Shown: positions 52,353-60,643 of the stretch, one piece after another | Layout of the letters: each line of letters opens with the position of its first letter | Position numbering within the stretch: the stretch's first letter is position 1 | Assembly: GCF_016864375.1 (NCBI RefSeq) | Contig: NZ_CP069354.1 | Span: 682,001-746,000 of the forward strand | Source: Microvirga sp. VF16 | Lineage (GTDB): Bacteria > Pseudomonadota > Alphaproteobacteria > Rhizobiales > Beijerinckiaceae | DNA: 64,000 nucleotides | Direction: 5' to 3' | Notes under the pieces: generated by a model | What the model saw: the letters and a program-made list of their open reading frames with translations, nothing else | Told to the model about the DNA's origin: nothing | Database searches by the model: none | Position numbers and translations under genes: made by a program

Positions 52353-53177
52353 TCAGGTTCCTGGCTTCTTCGAAGGCCAATTGTGCGTTTCATCCGTCGC
52401 ATCGCGGCACCAGCGATAGAAGGCATCGTAGAGCACAAGCCCGGCCCCGAGCTGCGCGAGGTCGTCCGCGTACATGCGTGACAGTCCCAGCGAGGCAGCA
52501 AGCAAGCCGGGCACTTCCGGCGCCAGGTCGGGCCGTGCGGTATCGGCTCCCCTGACGATGGTGGCGAGATGCTTCAGGGGCTCGGTGGAAAGCCCGAACT
52601 CCTCGACCATGACGTCGAAAGTGCACAGCTCGCCGCGATGACTCCAGAAGACATCATCGCCCTCGATGTCGAAAGGCGTGGCTGAAAAGCGTTCCGCCAC
52701 ACCCTGGACCTCCGAGGTCGGGACGAACAGGAAAACGGCATCGGGATCGACGAAGCGGCGGATCAGCCAGGGGCAGGCGATCCGGTCGATCTTGGGCCGC
52801 GAGCGCGTGACCCAGATCGTCCGTCCCTGTGGGTCACGCGGTGGAATCCGCTCGGTTGGGACCATGGGCAAACCGGCTTGCGCCCAGGCCAATGTTCCGC
52901 CCTCAAGAGTATCGGCCGACAATCCGGCATGGCGCAGCCAAGCGGCTACCCCATGGCTGAGCTTCAAGCCTTTCTGACAGATCACGACGACGGAATGACC
53001 ATCGAGGTCTTGCGCCCAGTCCGCGACGGTCTCGAAGGGTCGACGCCTGGATCCGGGAATCAGGCGGGGATCGCTTACAAAGTCCTCATCGGTGCGCACA
53101 TCGATGAGAAGAGGACACTTGGGCGTGCCGATAAGGCGCGCGAGCTTTTCAGGGGAGATGGTGTTGAATGACGACAT
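52353..53177 (-). CDS. chrB: Rhodanese-ChrB fusion, chromate resistance protein
   Basis: This 274-residue protein has an N-terminal rhodanese-like domain (about 1-110) with LIDVRTDEDFVSDPRLIPGS and the loop VVICQKGLKLSHG, in which the active-site Cys is present. A C-terminal ChrB domain (about 120-270) contains WVTRSRPKIDRIACPWLIRR, FDIEGDDVFWSHRGELCTFD and the final YRWCRDATDETH. ChrB proteins regulate or assist chromate resistance. Its stop is one base from the chrA start, so the pair is an operon. The rhodanese fusion may link sulfur or redox chemistry with chromate sensing; this is inference. Confidence 0.92.
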   Translation of the reverse strand: MSSFNTISPEKLARLIGTPKCPLLIDVRTDEDFVSDPRLIPGSRRRPFETVADWAQDLDGHSVVVICQKGLKLSHGVAAWLRHAGLSADTLEGGTLAWAQAGLPMVPTERIPPRDPQGRTIWVTRSRPKIDRIACPWLIRRFVDPDAVFLFVPTSEVQGVAERFSATPFDIEGDDVFWSHRGELCTFDVMVEEFGLSTEPLKHLATIVRGADTARPDLAPEVPGLLAASLGLSRMYADDLAQLGAGLVLYDAFYRWCRDATDETHNWPSKKPGT

Positions 53178-53301
53178 GGTTGCATCCGTAAAGGTTCAGA
53201 GCGGATGCGATGCTTGGGCATGTCGCCTCGTGGGGAGATCGCAATCCCCATGAGGGAAATCAAAATTCAACCCTTCGGCTTTGTCAAATCAAATCGGAGG
53301 G

Positions 53302-54090
53302 TCAGAAGTCCTGCTCGGAATCGCGTTCCAGGGTCTGCACCACGAGACCGTTCTCGATGAGCGCGGTCCACACATCCTCGGCCGTGTCGGCAAAGTTGGA
53401 GAGCGTGCGGTCGTGTTCGCTCACCATGCCATGGTCGAGCAGGGCGTCGAATTTGATGACCGATTGCCAATAGGCCTTGTCGAAGAGGACGATCGGCAGA
53501 GGAGGTGCTTTGCCGGTCTGGCGCAGGGTCAGGATCTCGAACAACTCATCCAGGGTGCCGAACCCGCCGGGGAATACGACGAGGGCATTGGCCCGCATCG
53601 CCAGATGCATCTTGCGCATGGCGAAGTAGTGAAAGCGGAAGGTCAGGTCAGGGGTCGAATAGGCATTGGGTTCCTGTTCGTGCGGCAGGGTGATGTTGAA
53701 GCCGATGGAGGGCGCGCCGACATCGAAGGCGCCTCTGTTGGCCGCCTCCATGATGCCGGGACCACCACCGGTCGCAATCACGTTGTCCCGGGTTCCGCTG
53801 GTGATGGTCATCGCACCGCCGCGCTCTGAGGCAATGGCGCCAAACAGGCGGGCCTGCTCGTACCAGAAACGATGCTTTCCCGGTCCATCCTCCCGCACGC
53901 GGGCGCTGCCGAACACGACGATGGTGGAGCGCACGCCCCAGGTGCGCAGATACTCTTCGGCTTTGGCATATTCCAGCTGGAATCGGACCCCGCGCATGGA
54001 ATCGCCCAGGAGGAAATCCTGATCCATCGCCGCCAGCCGATAGGAGGGAGAGGCGAGGCTTGCTGCGTTCGATGGCTTGCCGTCGTTCAT
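53302..54090 (-). CDS. LOG-family protein (TIGR00730-like, putative nucleotide 5'-monophosphate phosphoribohydrolase)
   Basis: This 262-residue protein has a Rossmann-like fold and the family signature VVFPGGFGTLDELFEILTL (PGGxGTxxE), with MEAANRGAFDVGAPSIGFNI upstream. LOG proteins cleave the ribose from AMP-type compounds, including cytokinin riboside monophosphates. ATG 54090 was chosen: its Shine-Dalgarno AAAGGAG is part of a small palindrome. The longer frame to 54183 has no family sequence. It is divergent from the FAH-family gene across 300 bases. Confidence 0.9.
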   Translation of the reverse strand: MNDGKPSNAASLASPSYRLAAMDQDFLLGDSMRGVRFQLEYAKAEEYLRTWGVRSTIVVFGSARVREDGPGKHRFWYEQARLFGAIASERGGAMTITSGTRDNVIATGGGPGIMEAANRGAFDVGAPSIGFNITLPHEQEPNAYSTPDLTFRFHYFAMRKMHLAMRANALVVFPGGFGTLDELFEILTLRQTGKAPPLPIVLFDKAYWQSVIKFDALLDHGMVSEHDRTLSNFADTAEDVWTALIENGLVVQTLERDSEQDF

Positions 54091-54390
54091 AAGGAGCACT
54101 CCTTTAACTCGGCTGTGCACAAAGCATACTTTCAGGGCCGGGTTAACTCTCTGTCGGTCCGGTCGGATCCTCCAAAGGTCCATGAGGTGGACTTTTCGAC
54201 CGACTTCGAGGCAGCAGGTTTTGTAACTGCGCTTCGTTATGGAGAAAGAACCCGCTTTGTTCCGAGGTTTCCCCGGTGCATGGCCGTCGTGCTCATTTTC
54301 CCTATAGCCCCTTACGCCCCGCTCGCTATATCAAGGGCGCATAAGGGGAGAGGGCGGAAACGGCCCTTAACAGAAAGCGAGCGCCAGCCG
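54091..54390. promoter_or_regulatory. Divergent region between the LOG gene and the FAH-family gene
   Basis: No gene was recognised in these 300 bases. AAGGAGCACTCCTT at 54091-54104 is a palindrome that includes the minus-strand Shine-Dalgarno. CCCCTTACGCCC (54308-54319) faces GGGCGCATAAGGGG (54335-54348) as a hairpin with a two-base bulge, ending 42 bases before the FAH-family start. Confidence 0.45.
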
Positions 54391-55587
54391 ATGGACCACC
54401 TGTCTTCGACGAACATAGCCCGAATTCTGCCGGCCGACGGGTTCCAAGGGGCCCTTGTCGGACGCGTCTGGCGCCCCGGCATCGGGCCTTCCGTGGTCGC
54501 CATCAGGGAGGATGGTCTCTTCGATATTTCCTCGGCCTGTTCCACGGTGAGCGCTCTTGCCGCCATGGACGATCCGGCGCGTGTGGTGAAGACGGCGCAG
54601 GGCGAGCGAGTTGGATCTCTTGAGGAGGTTGCGGGCAATACTGCGCCGGACAGCCGCGATTCATCGAAACCCTGGCTTCTCGCCCCCATCGACCTTCAGG
54701 TCATCAAGGCGGCTGGCGTCACCTTCGCCGTCTCCATGCTGGAGCGTGTGATCGAAGAGCGGGCGCGGGGCGATGCCAGTGCCGCAGCTGCCATCCGGGC
54801 CGAGGTTCTGCGACTCGTCGGCGACGATCTGAGCCGGCTCAAACCAGGATCTCAGGAGGCCATGGCCCTGAAAGAGGTTCTCGTCGCTCAGGGAGCGTGG
54901 AGCCAGTATCTCGAAGTGGGCATCGGCCCCGATGCTGAGGTCTTCACCAAGGCACCGACGCTCTCGGCCGTCGGAGCCTTCATGGATGCGGGCCTGCATC
55001 CCAAATCCACCTGGAACAATCCCGAGCCGGAAGTGGTGGTGATCGTCACCGCTCAAGGCAAGATCGTCGGCGCGACTCTCGGCAATGACGTGAACCTGCG
55101 CGATTTCGAAGGACGCTCCGCGCTGCTCCTCTCGAAGGCGAAGGACAACAATGCTTCCTGTTCCATCGGCCCGTTCATCCGGTTCTTCGACGAGACCTTC
55201 TCTCTCGACCATGTTCGCCAGACCAATGTGACGCTGACGGTCGAGGGTGAGGACGGGTTCAAGCTCGAAGGCTCGTCGTCGATCACGAAGATCAGCCGCG
55301 ATCCCGAAGATCTCGTCGCGCAGACCGTCGGTCCGCACCATCAGTATCCGGATGGGTTCGCGCTGTTCCTCGGAACGATGTTCGCGCCGACGCAGGACCG
55401 GGACGATGCCGGCATGGGCTTCACGCATAAGCGCGGTGACATCGTCACCATTGCGGCTCCCAAGCTTGGAGCGCTGATGAACCGCATGAAGCCGAGCTCC
55501 GAATGCGAGCCGTGGACCTTCGGCATCGGCGCTCTCATGTCCAACCTGGCCCAACGGGGCCTCATCAACACCAGACAGGCAGGTTAA
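54391..55587 (+). CDS. FAH-family dehydratase (2-keto-3-deoxy-pentonate dehydratase candidate, XylX-like)
   Basis: This 398-residue protein belongs to the fumarylacetoacetate hydrolase fold. The N-terminus ARILPADGFQGALVGRVWRP is followed by IDLQVIKAAGVTFAVSMLER, the catalytic-core segments NNPEPEVVVIVTAQGKIVG, LGNDVNLRDFEGRSALLLSK and DNNASCSIGPFIRF, and the end MGFTHKRGDIVTIAAPKLG. The length and pairing with an aldehyde dehydrogenase resemble Caulobacter XylX-XylA, which convert 2-keto-3-deoxy-xylonate to alpha-ketoglutarate semialdehyde and then alpha-ketoglutarate. ATG 54391 starts at the family N-terminus. No dehydrogenase, lactonase or pentonate dehydratase is nearby, so the pathway assignment is inference. 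Confidence 0.85.
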   Translation: MDHLSSTNIARILPADGFQGALVGRVWRPGIGPSVVAIREDGLFDISSACSTVSALAAMDDPARVVKTAQGERVGSLEEVAGNTAPDSRDSSKPWLLAPIDLQVIKAAGVTFAVSMLERVIEERARGDASAAAAIRAEVLRLVGDDLSRLKPGSQEAMALKEVLVAQGAWSQYLEVGIGPDAEVFTKAPTLSAVGAFMDAGLHPKSTWNNPEPEVVVIVTAQGKIVGATLGNDVNLRDFEGRSALLLSKAKDNNASCSIGPFIRFFDETFSLDHVRQTNVTLTVEGEDGFKLEGSSSITKISRDPEDLVAQTVGPHHQYPDGFALFLGTMFAPTQDRDDAGMGFTHKRGDIVTIAAPKLGALMNRMKPSSECEPWTFGIGALMSNLAQRGLINTRQAG

Positions 55588-55589
55588 CG

Positions 55590-57065
55590 ATGACGAAGAA
55601 TTACATTGCGGGCGAGTGGCTGTCGGCGACGGAAGCCTCGGCCAACGTCAATCCATCGAACACCAACGATGTGGTGGGTGAGTATGCCCGCGCCTCCGTG
55701 GCCGAGGCCGAGCGCGCGATTGCCGCCGCCTACGATGCTTTCCCGGCCTGGTCGCGCTCCTCGATCCAGCAGCGCCACGATATCCTGAAGGCCGTCGGCG
55801 ACGAGATTCTCGCTCGCAAGGAGGAACTCGGCCGCCTGCTGTCGCGCGAGGAAGGCAAGACCCTGCCCGAGGGCATCGGCGAGGTCACCCGGGCCGGCCA
55901 GATCTTCCTGTTCTTCTCCGGCGAGTGCCTGCGCATGGCCGGCGAGAAGGTGCCGTCCGTGCGGCCGCTGATCGATGTCGAGATCACCCGTGAGCCGGTC
56001 GGCGTCGTCGGCCTGATCACGCCGTGGAACTTCCCGATCGCGATTCCGGCCTGGAAGATCGCGCCAGCGCTCGCCTATGGCAACACGGTGGTGTTCAAGC
56101 CGGCCGACCTCGTGCCGGGCTCGGCCCATGCGCTGTCCGAGATCATCATCCGCGCCGGCGTGCCGGCCGGCGTGTTCAATCTGGTCATGGGCCGCGGTTC
56201 GGTGGTCGGCGAGGCCATGCTGAACAGCCCGAAGGTCTCCGCCATCTCCTTCACCGGCTCCGTGCCGACGGGCCGCAAGGTCGCCCAGACCTGCGTCACC
56301 TCCGATCCGATGAAGAAGGTGCAGCTCGAGATGGGCGGCAAGAACCCGATGGTGGTGCTCGACGACGCCGACCTGAAGGTGGCGGTGGATTGCGCCGTCA
56401 ACTCGGCCTTCTTCTCCACCGGCCAGCGCTGCACGGCTTCTTCGCGTCTGATCGTGACCGAGGGCATCCACGACAAGTTCGTGGATGCCATGCAGAAGCG
56501 CATGCAGGGGCTCGTCATCGACGATGCCCTTAAAAGCGGCACGCAGATCGGCCCGGTGGTCGACCAGAGCCAGCTCGACCAGGATCTGAAGTACATCAGG
56601 ATCGGTCAGGAGGAAGGCGCTAAGCTGGTGGCTGGCGGCGAGCTTCTGAAGCGCGACACGCCCGGCTTCTATCTGGCGCCGGCTTTGTTCACCGAGGTCA
56701 GCAACACGATGCGGGTGGCGCGTGAAGAGATCTTCGGGCCGGTGGCGACCGTGACCCGGGCGAAGGATTACGACGAGGCGCTGGAACTGGCCAACGACAC
56801 GCCGTTCGGCCTGTCGACGGGCATCTGCACCACAAGCCTGAAATACGCCTCGCACTTCAAGCGCAATGCCGAGGCCGGCATGGTGATGGTGAACCTGCCG
56901 ACGGCGGGCGTGGATTATCACGTGCCGTTCGGCGGCCGGAAGGGCTCGAGCTACGGTCCGCGCGAGCAGGGCCGCTACGCGCAGGAGTTCTACACCACGG
57001 TCAAGACCGCCTATACCTTCGACGGCAATGGGCCTTACGTGCCGAAGACCAAGGGAAGCGAGTAA
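55590..57065 (+). CDS. NAD(P)-dependent aldehyde dehydrogenase (alpha-ketoglutarate semialdehyde dehydrogenase candidate)
   Basis: This 491-residue ALDH-superfamily enzyme has LITPWNFPIAIPAWKIAPAL (catalytic Asn), FTGSVPTGRKVAQ, the general-base Glu in VQLEMGGKNPMVVLDDADL, the nucleophile in FFSTGQRCTASSRLIV (Cys), and EEIFGPVATVTRAKDYDEAL. Such an enzyme oxidises a semialdehyde to a dicarboxylate. It begins two bases after the FAH-family stop, so they are co-transcribed, which points to alpha-ketoglutarate semialdehyde as substrate. A perfect 15-bp terminator stem follows. Confidence 0.93.
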   Translation: MTKNYIAGEWLSATEASANVNPSNTNDVVGEYARASVAEAERAIAAAYDAFPAWSRSSIQQRHDILKAVGDEILARKEELGRLLSREEGKTLPEGIGEVTRAGQIFLFFSGECLRMAGEKVPSVRPLIDVEITREPVGVVGLITPWNFPIAIPAWKIAPALAYGNTVVFKPADLVPGSAHALSEIIIRAGVPAGVFNLVMGRGSVVGEAMLNSPKVSAISFTGSVPTGRKVAQTCVTSDPMKKVQLEMGGKNPMVVLDDADLKVAVDCAVNSAFFSTGQRCTASSRLIVTEGIHDKFVDAMQKRMQGLVIDDALKSGTQIGPVVDQSQLDQDLKYIRIGQEEGAKLVAGGELLKRDTPGFYLAPALFTEVSNTMRVAREEIFGPVATVTRAKDYDEALELANDTPFGLSTGICTTSLKYASHFKRNAEAGMVMVNLPTAGVDYHVPFGGRKGSSYGPREQGRYAQEFYTTVKTAYTFDGNGPYVPKTKGSE

Positions 57066-57089
57066 GGCGAGTACTCTCGCAACTTGCGC

Positions 57090-57124
57090 GGCCTCGGCAT
57101 CTCAATCTGTGAGATGCCGAGGCC
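57090..57124 (+). terminator. Terminator-like hairpin after the aldehyde dehydrogenase
   Basis: GGCCTCGGCATCTCA (57090-57104) pairs perfectly with TGAGATGCCGAGGCC (57110-57124) over a 5-base loop. The following ATTAACTTATG has few consecutive T, so termination efficiency may be moderate. Confidence 0.7.
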
Positions 57125-57130
57125 ATTAAC

Positions 57131-57301
57131 TTATGTGATAGCTGAGCTTGCGGAATCGCGGTTTCTGCCGGGCGAAGCGGTATGCGTTTTCGGATTCCAA
57201 CGGGCTGCCAGCACGGCATCCCGAGTGGCGTTAACTTTATCGACAAAACTCAGGCAGCTTTTGGCCCAATCCATTGAACTTTGCCATGGGAACGCCATCA
57301 T
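57131..57301 (-). CDS. Candidate small protein (56 residues) in a long intergenic gap
   Basis: In the 414-base gap between the aldehyde dehydrogenase and the CYTH-like gene, a minus-strand frame starts with ATGATG at 57301/57298, preceded by TTGGAGGCC, a strong Shine-Dalgarno at good spacing. It encodes MMAFPWQSSMDWAKSCLSFV and a polar remainder (DAVLAARWNPKTHTASPG), ending at 57131. It is soluble and matches no family I know. An upstream extension of 22 codons to 57367 is possible but lacks a Shine-Dalgarno. Support is only the ribosome site and the otherwise empty gap. The rest of the gap shows the hairpin at 57090-57124 and nothing else that I recognise. Confidence 0.42.
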   Translation of the reverse strand: MMAFPWQSSMDWAKSCLSFVDKVNATRDAVLAARWNPKTHTASPGRNRDSASSAIT

Positions 57302-57479
57302 AGGCCTCCAAGAGAACTTGCACTTACAAGCTCGAACTTCTGCAGTGGCAAACGTTGTTGCGTTCAAGTCCAGGTCTGTTGGCGTGGAAAATTGAATTGC
57401 AATTTCGTTCTATTGAGAATGGATGCTGCCAGTTCTGCGAGCCGGTGAGTGGCGCTCCGTTAATAGTAGAGAACTTAAT

Positions 57480-58253
57480 ATGGTTACTTCCCGGCGTTAT
57501 CTCATTGCTTCTTCCCTTGCACGTCTGATCCGCAAGGAGCGGGGGGGCAATCGTGTGACGGAAGGCCACTTCCCCAACCAGGCTGACCGCAGTTCCTTCG
57601 TGGTCGTGGAAGGCGACAAGGGCAGCCTCGTCCTGCTTCATGCGGGTCCCAATGGGCCGATCGAGGAGCGCACAGAGGTTCCGCGCGCTCATGCCGAGGC
57701 GCTTCTCGACGTGACGCCCGGCAAGCTTGACTATCTGCTCACCCACCTGACTGTCGGAACCCGCGACATCCAGATCGTCCGCTTCGTGACGCCGGGCCCC
57801 TTGGACCTCATCTCCGTTCCGTTCGAGAGCGACGAGGAGGCCAGGGATTTCCGGCCCCTGTCCTGGTTCGGTTCGGATGTGACGACGGAAGTGGCCTATC
57901 AGAATCGGTCCATCGCTTTGGAAGGCGCACCGCAGGCGCCCGACGTTCCGATGTCGAACGCCGCCCTCAACAGCCTGCTCGACACGCTCGAAAATCGGTA
58001 CTCCGCCCCGCGCGGCTACACTCCGCACGCACCGGCGCAAGCCGCAGCCCCGACACGCAACGCGCCAGCCGCACCCGCGCAAGCAGGCGAGAGAACGGCG
58101 CAGCCTCAGCGGGGCGTCCTGTCCAGGCCCGCCGCTCCGGTCGATGCGGATCTGGGCGATGACGATGCCGGCGACGACAATGATCTGAACCTCAACATCG
58201 AGGACAATGTCATCCGCGAGCTCGCCCGCTCGCTCCGTCCTCAGCGCCGCTGA
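57480..58253 (+). CDS. CYTH-like domain protein with disordered C-terminal tail
   Basis: This 257-residue protein has an N-terminal domain at about 1-155 that resembles CYTH (triphosphate tunnel) proteins in layout: SRRYLIASSLARLIRKERGG, the basic and acidic strand SSFVVVEGDKGSLVLLHAG, TEVPRAHAEALLDVTPGKLD, then SVPFESDEEARDF and the end DVTTEVAYQNRSIALEG. The canonical ExExK motif is not seen, so enzymatic triphosphatase activity is doubtful. After about residue 185 the chain is Ala/Pro rich, then acidic (LGDDDAGDDNDLNLN), and ends in a basic helix. ATG 57480 is preferred over an upstream start at 57423. Confidence 0.65.
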   Translation: MVTSRRYLIASSLARLIRKERGGNRVTEGHFPNQADRSSFVVVEGDKGSLVLLHAGPNGPIEERTEVPRAHAEALLDVTPGKLDYLLTHLTVGTRDIQIVRFVTPGPLDLISVPFESDEEARDFRPLSWFGSDVTTEVAYQNRSIALEGAPQAPDVPMSNAALNSLLDTLENRYSAPRGYTPHAPAQAAAPTRNAPAAPAQAGERTAQPQRGVLSRPAAPVDADLGDDDAGDDNDLNLNIEDNVIRELARSLRPQRR

Positions 58254-58280
58254 TCGCTCGGTCCATTCGGGTTCTAAGAA

Positions 58281-58312
58281 AGCCTGCACCATTCGCGTGG
58301 TGCAGGCTTTTT
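58281..58312. terminator. Shared terminator between convergent genes
   Basis: AGCCTGCACCA (58281-58291) pairs perfectly with TGGTGCAGGCT (58298-58308) over a 6-base loop, followed by T residues on the plus strand. It also abuts the stop of the convergent transglycosylase gene. Confidence 0.88.
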
Positions 58313-59148
58313 CAACTTGGCAGCACGATGCAGCTGCCGCCGGCCGTGCGAATGTTGCGACACAGCTGTTCCGCCGCCTGCCGCGTTTCAGCCGGTGCCC
58401 GGACCCGGTAGAAGGTGCGCGTGCCGCGATAGCGCAGCCGCGTTCCGATGATCATCGGACGCATGTCCTTCAGGAGTGAAGCATAGGCTTGGCTCGCGCG
58501 CCTGAATGTGGCGAGGGCCCGCTCCTTCGAGAAGTTGCCGGCAAGCTGAACGCCCCACGGAGCGAAGGGCGCTTCAAGGGTATCGCCACGCCCGGGAATG
58601 CGCAGGGTGGCGACGATCTGCTGGCAGCTCTGCTCTGACGCTTGCCGATCGTCGGCGTTCTTCCGCTCCTTGGCATCCGCCGCCCATTCCTCGGCGGAAC
58701 GGCCCGTCACCGCGATCACGTAGTTCCTCGTTTCGGCAGGCAATCCTCCCTGGCCGGCGAGCCAGGAGGTCACCCGAGCAGGCCCTCCATTATAGGCGGC
58801 GGCCGCAAGCCCCAGATTGCCGAACTGTTCCGCGAGATGGGCGATGAATTCCGCGGCCTTGGGGATCGCCTGCTCGGGATCGAAGGGATCGGTCAGACCT
58901 CTTTCCTTAGCCGTGCCAGGCATGAACTGGGCGATGCCCTGTGCGCCCACAGGGCTGACGACGCGTGGGCGAAACGAACTCTCCTGCCAGATCAGCCGGG
59001 TGAGCAGATCGTGCGGGATCTGCTGGGTCCGAGCCGCCCCTTCGATCAGCCGGCACAAGGCCTGCTCGACGGTCTCCGTTGACGCTCCCGGGTTGGCCCA
59101 GGCGGCGCCGCAGAGGACAATTCCGCAAAGCGCCAGCCACAAGCGCAT
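58312..59148 (-). CDS. Lytic transglycosylase domain protein (SLT family)
   Basis: This 278-residue exported protein has a signal peptide (MRLWLALCGIVLCGAAWA|NPG). The SLT domain contains LLTRLIWQESSFRPRVVSP (catalytic Glu), GAQGIAQFMPGTAKERGLTD and AAAAYNGGPARVTSWLAG. A C-terminal region (about 170-278; ALATFRRASQAYASLLKDM, FYRVRAPAETRQAAEQLC) resembles a SPOR-like peptidoglycan-binding domain. It cleaves glycan strands to 1,6-anhydro-MurNAc products, the substrate class of AnmK encoded in this window. ATG 59148 gives the signal peptide; an ATG at 59184 is an alternative. Confidence 0.9.
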   Translation of the reverse strand: MRLWLALCGIVLCGAAWANPGASTETVEQALCRLIEGAARTQQIPHDLLTRLIWQESSFRPRVVSPVGAQGIAQFMPGTAKERGLTDPFDPEQAIPKAAEFIAHLAEQFGNLGLAAAAYNGGPARVTSWLAGQGGLPAETRNYVIAVTGRSAEEWAADAKERKNADDRQASEQSCQQIVATLRIPGRGDTLEAPFAPWGVQLAGNFSKERALATFRRASQAYASLLKDMRPMIIGTRLRYRGTRTFYRVRAPAETRQAAEQLCRNIRTAGGSCIVLPS

Positions 59149-59202
59149 GAAGAACCCCGCTCGGAAGAGTTGATGATCGAACAATGAAGATGACGTGCCA
59201 AG

Positions 59203-59670
59203 CTACAAATAGGCGATCATTCGCCCTGCCAAGAGCACGACGATCCAGGCAATGAGAGAGACAAGGGCATAGGCACGGGCTTCCGGCGGCAGCGTGCCAG
59301 CCCGCAGGGCCGTTCCGAAACGGGCGTGAAAGAGGGCGACGTTGACGAGCCCCAAGGCAATGAAGGCTAGCTTCACGTAGAAAGCCGGATTTACCCCGAG
59401 CGCGCGCGCTTCGACGGCCAAGAGAAGCGTTCCGGTCGGGATCTGCATTGCAAGGCCGACGGCGGCGAGGGGGATGGCATAGCGCCCGACCTGCCATGCA
59501 TGCTTACCGTGCTCGGCCAGAACCTTCAGGTCGAAGACCACAATGCCGCCGACGACGAAGGCTGCCCCGAGCACGTGCAGCAAATTTGAGATCGTATAGA
59601 GCCAAGCGGAATGACGTCCCGTATGGCCGAGCCAGGAGCCCTCCAGTGCGGCAAGGAAATCGAGATACAT
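59203..59670 (-). CDS. Four-helix membrane protein (DUF6644-like)
   Basis: This 155-residue protein has four predicted helices (around 24-46, 62-86, 96-112 and 132-153) and a conserved-looking front (HSAWLYTISNLLHVLGAAFV) with His in the first helix. The pattern resembles small DUF6644-type membrane proteins found next to DUF6152 genes, but I am not certain of the family name. It is seven bases downstream of the DUF6152 gene, in the same operon. Histidines in helices could suggest heme or metal binding; this is speculation. Confidence 0.75.
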   Translation of the reverse strand: MYLDFLAALEGSWLGHTGRHSAWLYTISNLLHVLGAAFVVGGIVVFDLKVLAEHGKHAWQVGRYAIPLAAVGLAMQIPTGTLLLAVEARALGVNPAFYVKLAFIALGLVNVALFHARFGTALRAGTLPPEARAYALVSLIAWIVVLLAGRMIAYL

Positions 59671-59677
59671 GGGAGGC

Positions 59678-60031
59678 CTAGCGCAGTTCGTAGGTCTTGC
59701 CGCTCACGACGATCCGCTCGGCTCGCATTTCCGTTGCGGTGCGGGTGGAGGGATAGCCTTCGAGCCTGACCTGCGTTCCGGGCTTGATCATGTCGGGGTT
59801 CAGCCCGCGTGCGTTCATGCGGAACGGGGGCGCGAGCACCGCCTCCCAGCTTTTCCCCTGGTAGGGCACCATCACCATGACGTGTGGGTTCTCCCAATCG
59901 GCCCGCTCGACATTGCCGGTGATCGTCATGACCCGGCCCGCATCGTAGCTGCCCCAGCCATGATGGGCGACGGCGATGCCGCCGGTCAGGAGGGCTCCGA
60001 AAAGGCATAATCCGAACAGAGGAAGTTTCAT
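59678..60031 (-). CDS. DUF6152-type exported protein
   Basis: This 117-residue protein has a signal peptide (MKLPLFGLCLFGALLTGGIA, cleavage after VAH or AVA) and the characteristic AHHGWGSYDAGRVMTITGNV segment. WENPHVMVMVPYQGKSWEAV and GTQVRLEGYP follow, an OB-fold-like pattern. DUF6152 proteins have unknown function and are often adjacent to small membrane proteins. It is the first of two genes on the minus strand. Confidence 0.85.
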   Translation of the reverse strand: MKLPLFGLCLFGALLTGGIAVAHHGWGSYDAGRVMTITGNVERADWENPHVMVMVPYQGKSWEAVLAPPFRMNARGLNPDMIKPGTQVRLEGYPSTRTATEMRAERIVVSGKTYELR

Positions 60032-60218
60032 GATAAACCCCTGGTCTCTGAGCCAGACAGATGGCCAGAGTTGGCCGCAGGGGGCGTGGCGTCAAGGCGT
60101 TTGAAGGCAAGGCTCACTCCGATCATCGGATCGTGATGGGATGGCCCGGAGGATTCGCCCGTCTGCGGCGTCCCGGCTATGCTGCGGTTCTCGAATCAAC
60201 CCTTGTTCAGGGACAGCA

Positions 60219-60518
60219 ATGGCATCGATCTTCAAGGACCTCTGGAACCGTCTCGCAGGCGGAGGCAATGCTGGCGAACGCGAGGAACTTGCCGCCGAGG
60301 CTGTGGAATACAAGGGCTTTCGCATCCGGCCGGCGCCTTATTCCTCCAAGGGCGGATTCCAGACGGCCGGGGTGATCGAGAAGGATTTCGAGACGGGCAT
60401 GAAGGAGCACCGCTTCGTGCGGGCGGAAACCCATCCCAGCAAGGATGAGGCTGCCATGTTTGCGGTCACCAAGGGCAAGCAGATCATCGACGAGCAGGGC
60501 GACCGCATCTTTCGCTGA
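60219..60518 (+). CDS. HlyU-family protein
   Basis: This 99-residue protein is dominated by a HlyU domain: YKGFRIRPAPYSSKGGFQTA, GVIEKDFETGMKEHRFVRAE, THPSKDEAAMFAVTKGKQII. Members are annotated as transcriptional activators after Vibrio HlyU, but this domain is a different small fold whose role in Hyphomicrobiales is unclear. ATG 60219 (MASIFKDLWNRLAGG) follows GGGACAGC; the frame extends upstream without a ribosome site. It is a single gene between divergent and downstream genes. Confidence 0.87.
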   Translation: MASIFKDLWNRLAGGGNAGEREELAAEAVEYKGFRIRPAPYSSKGGFQTAGVIEKDFETGMKEHRFVRAETHPSKDEAAMFAVTKGKQIIDEQGDRIFR

Positions 60519-60643
60519 ACGCACCGATCCCCGACCTGCGCCGCATTGAACCGGTTTCCGCGTTTCGTGCGCAGAGGCGCGCAACCATTGCCGGTTGCGG
60601 AGGTTGCCTCCGTAAACGCGCGCCTTTCTGCGGACAGCTCTCA

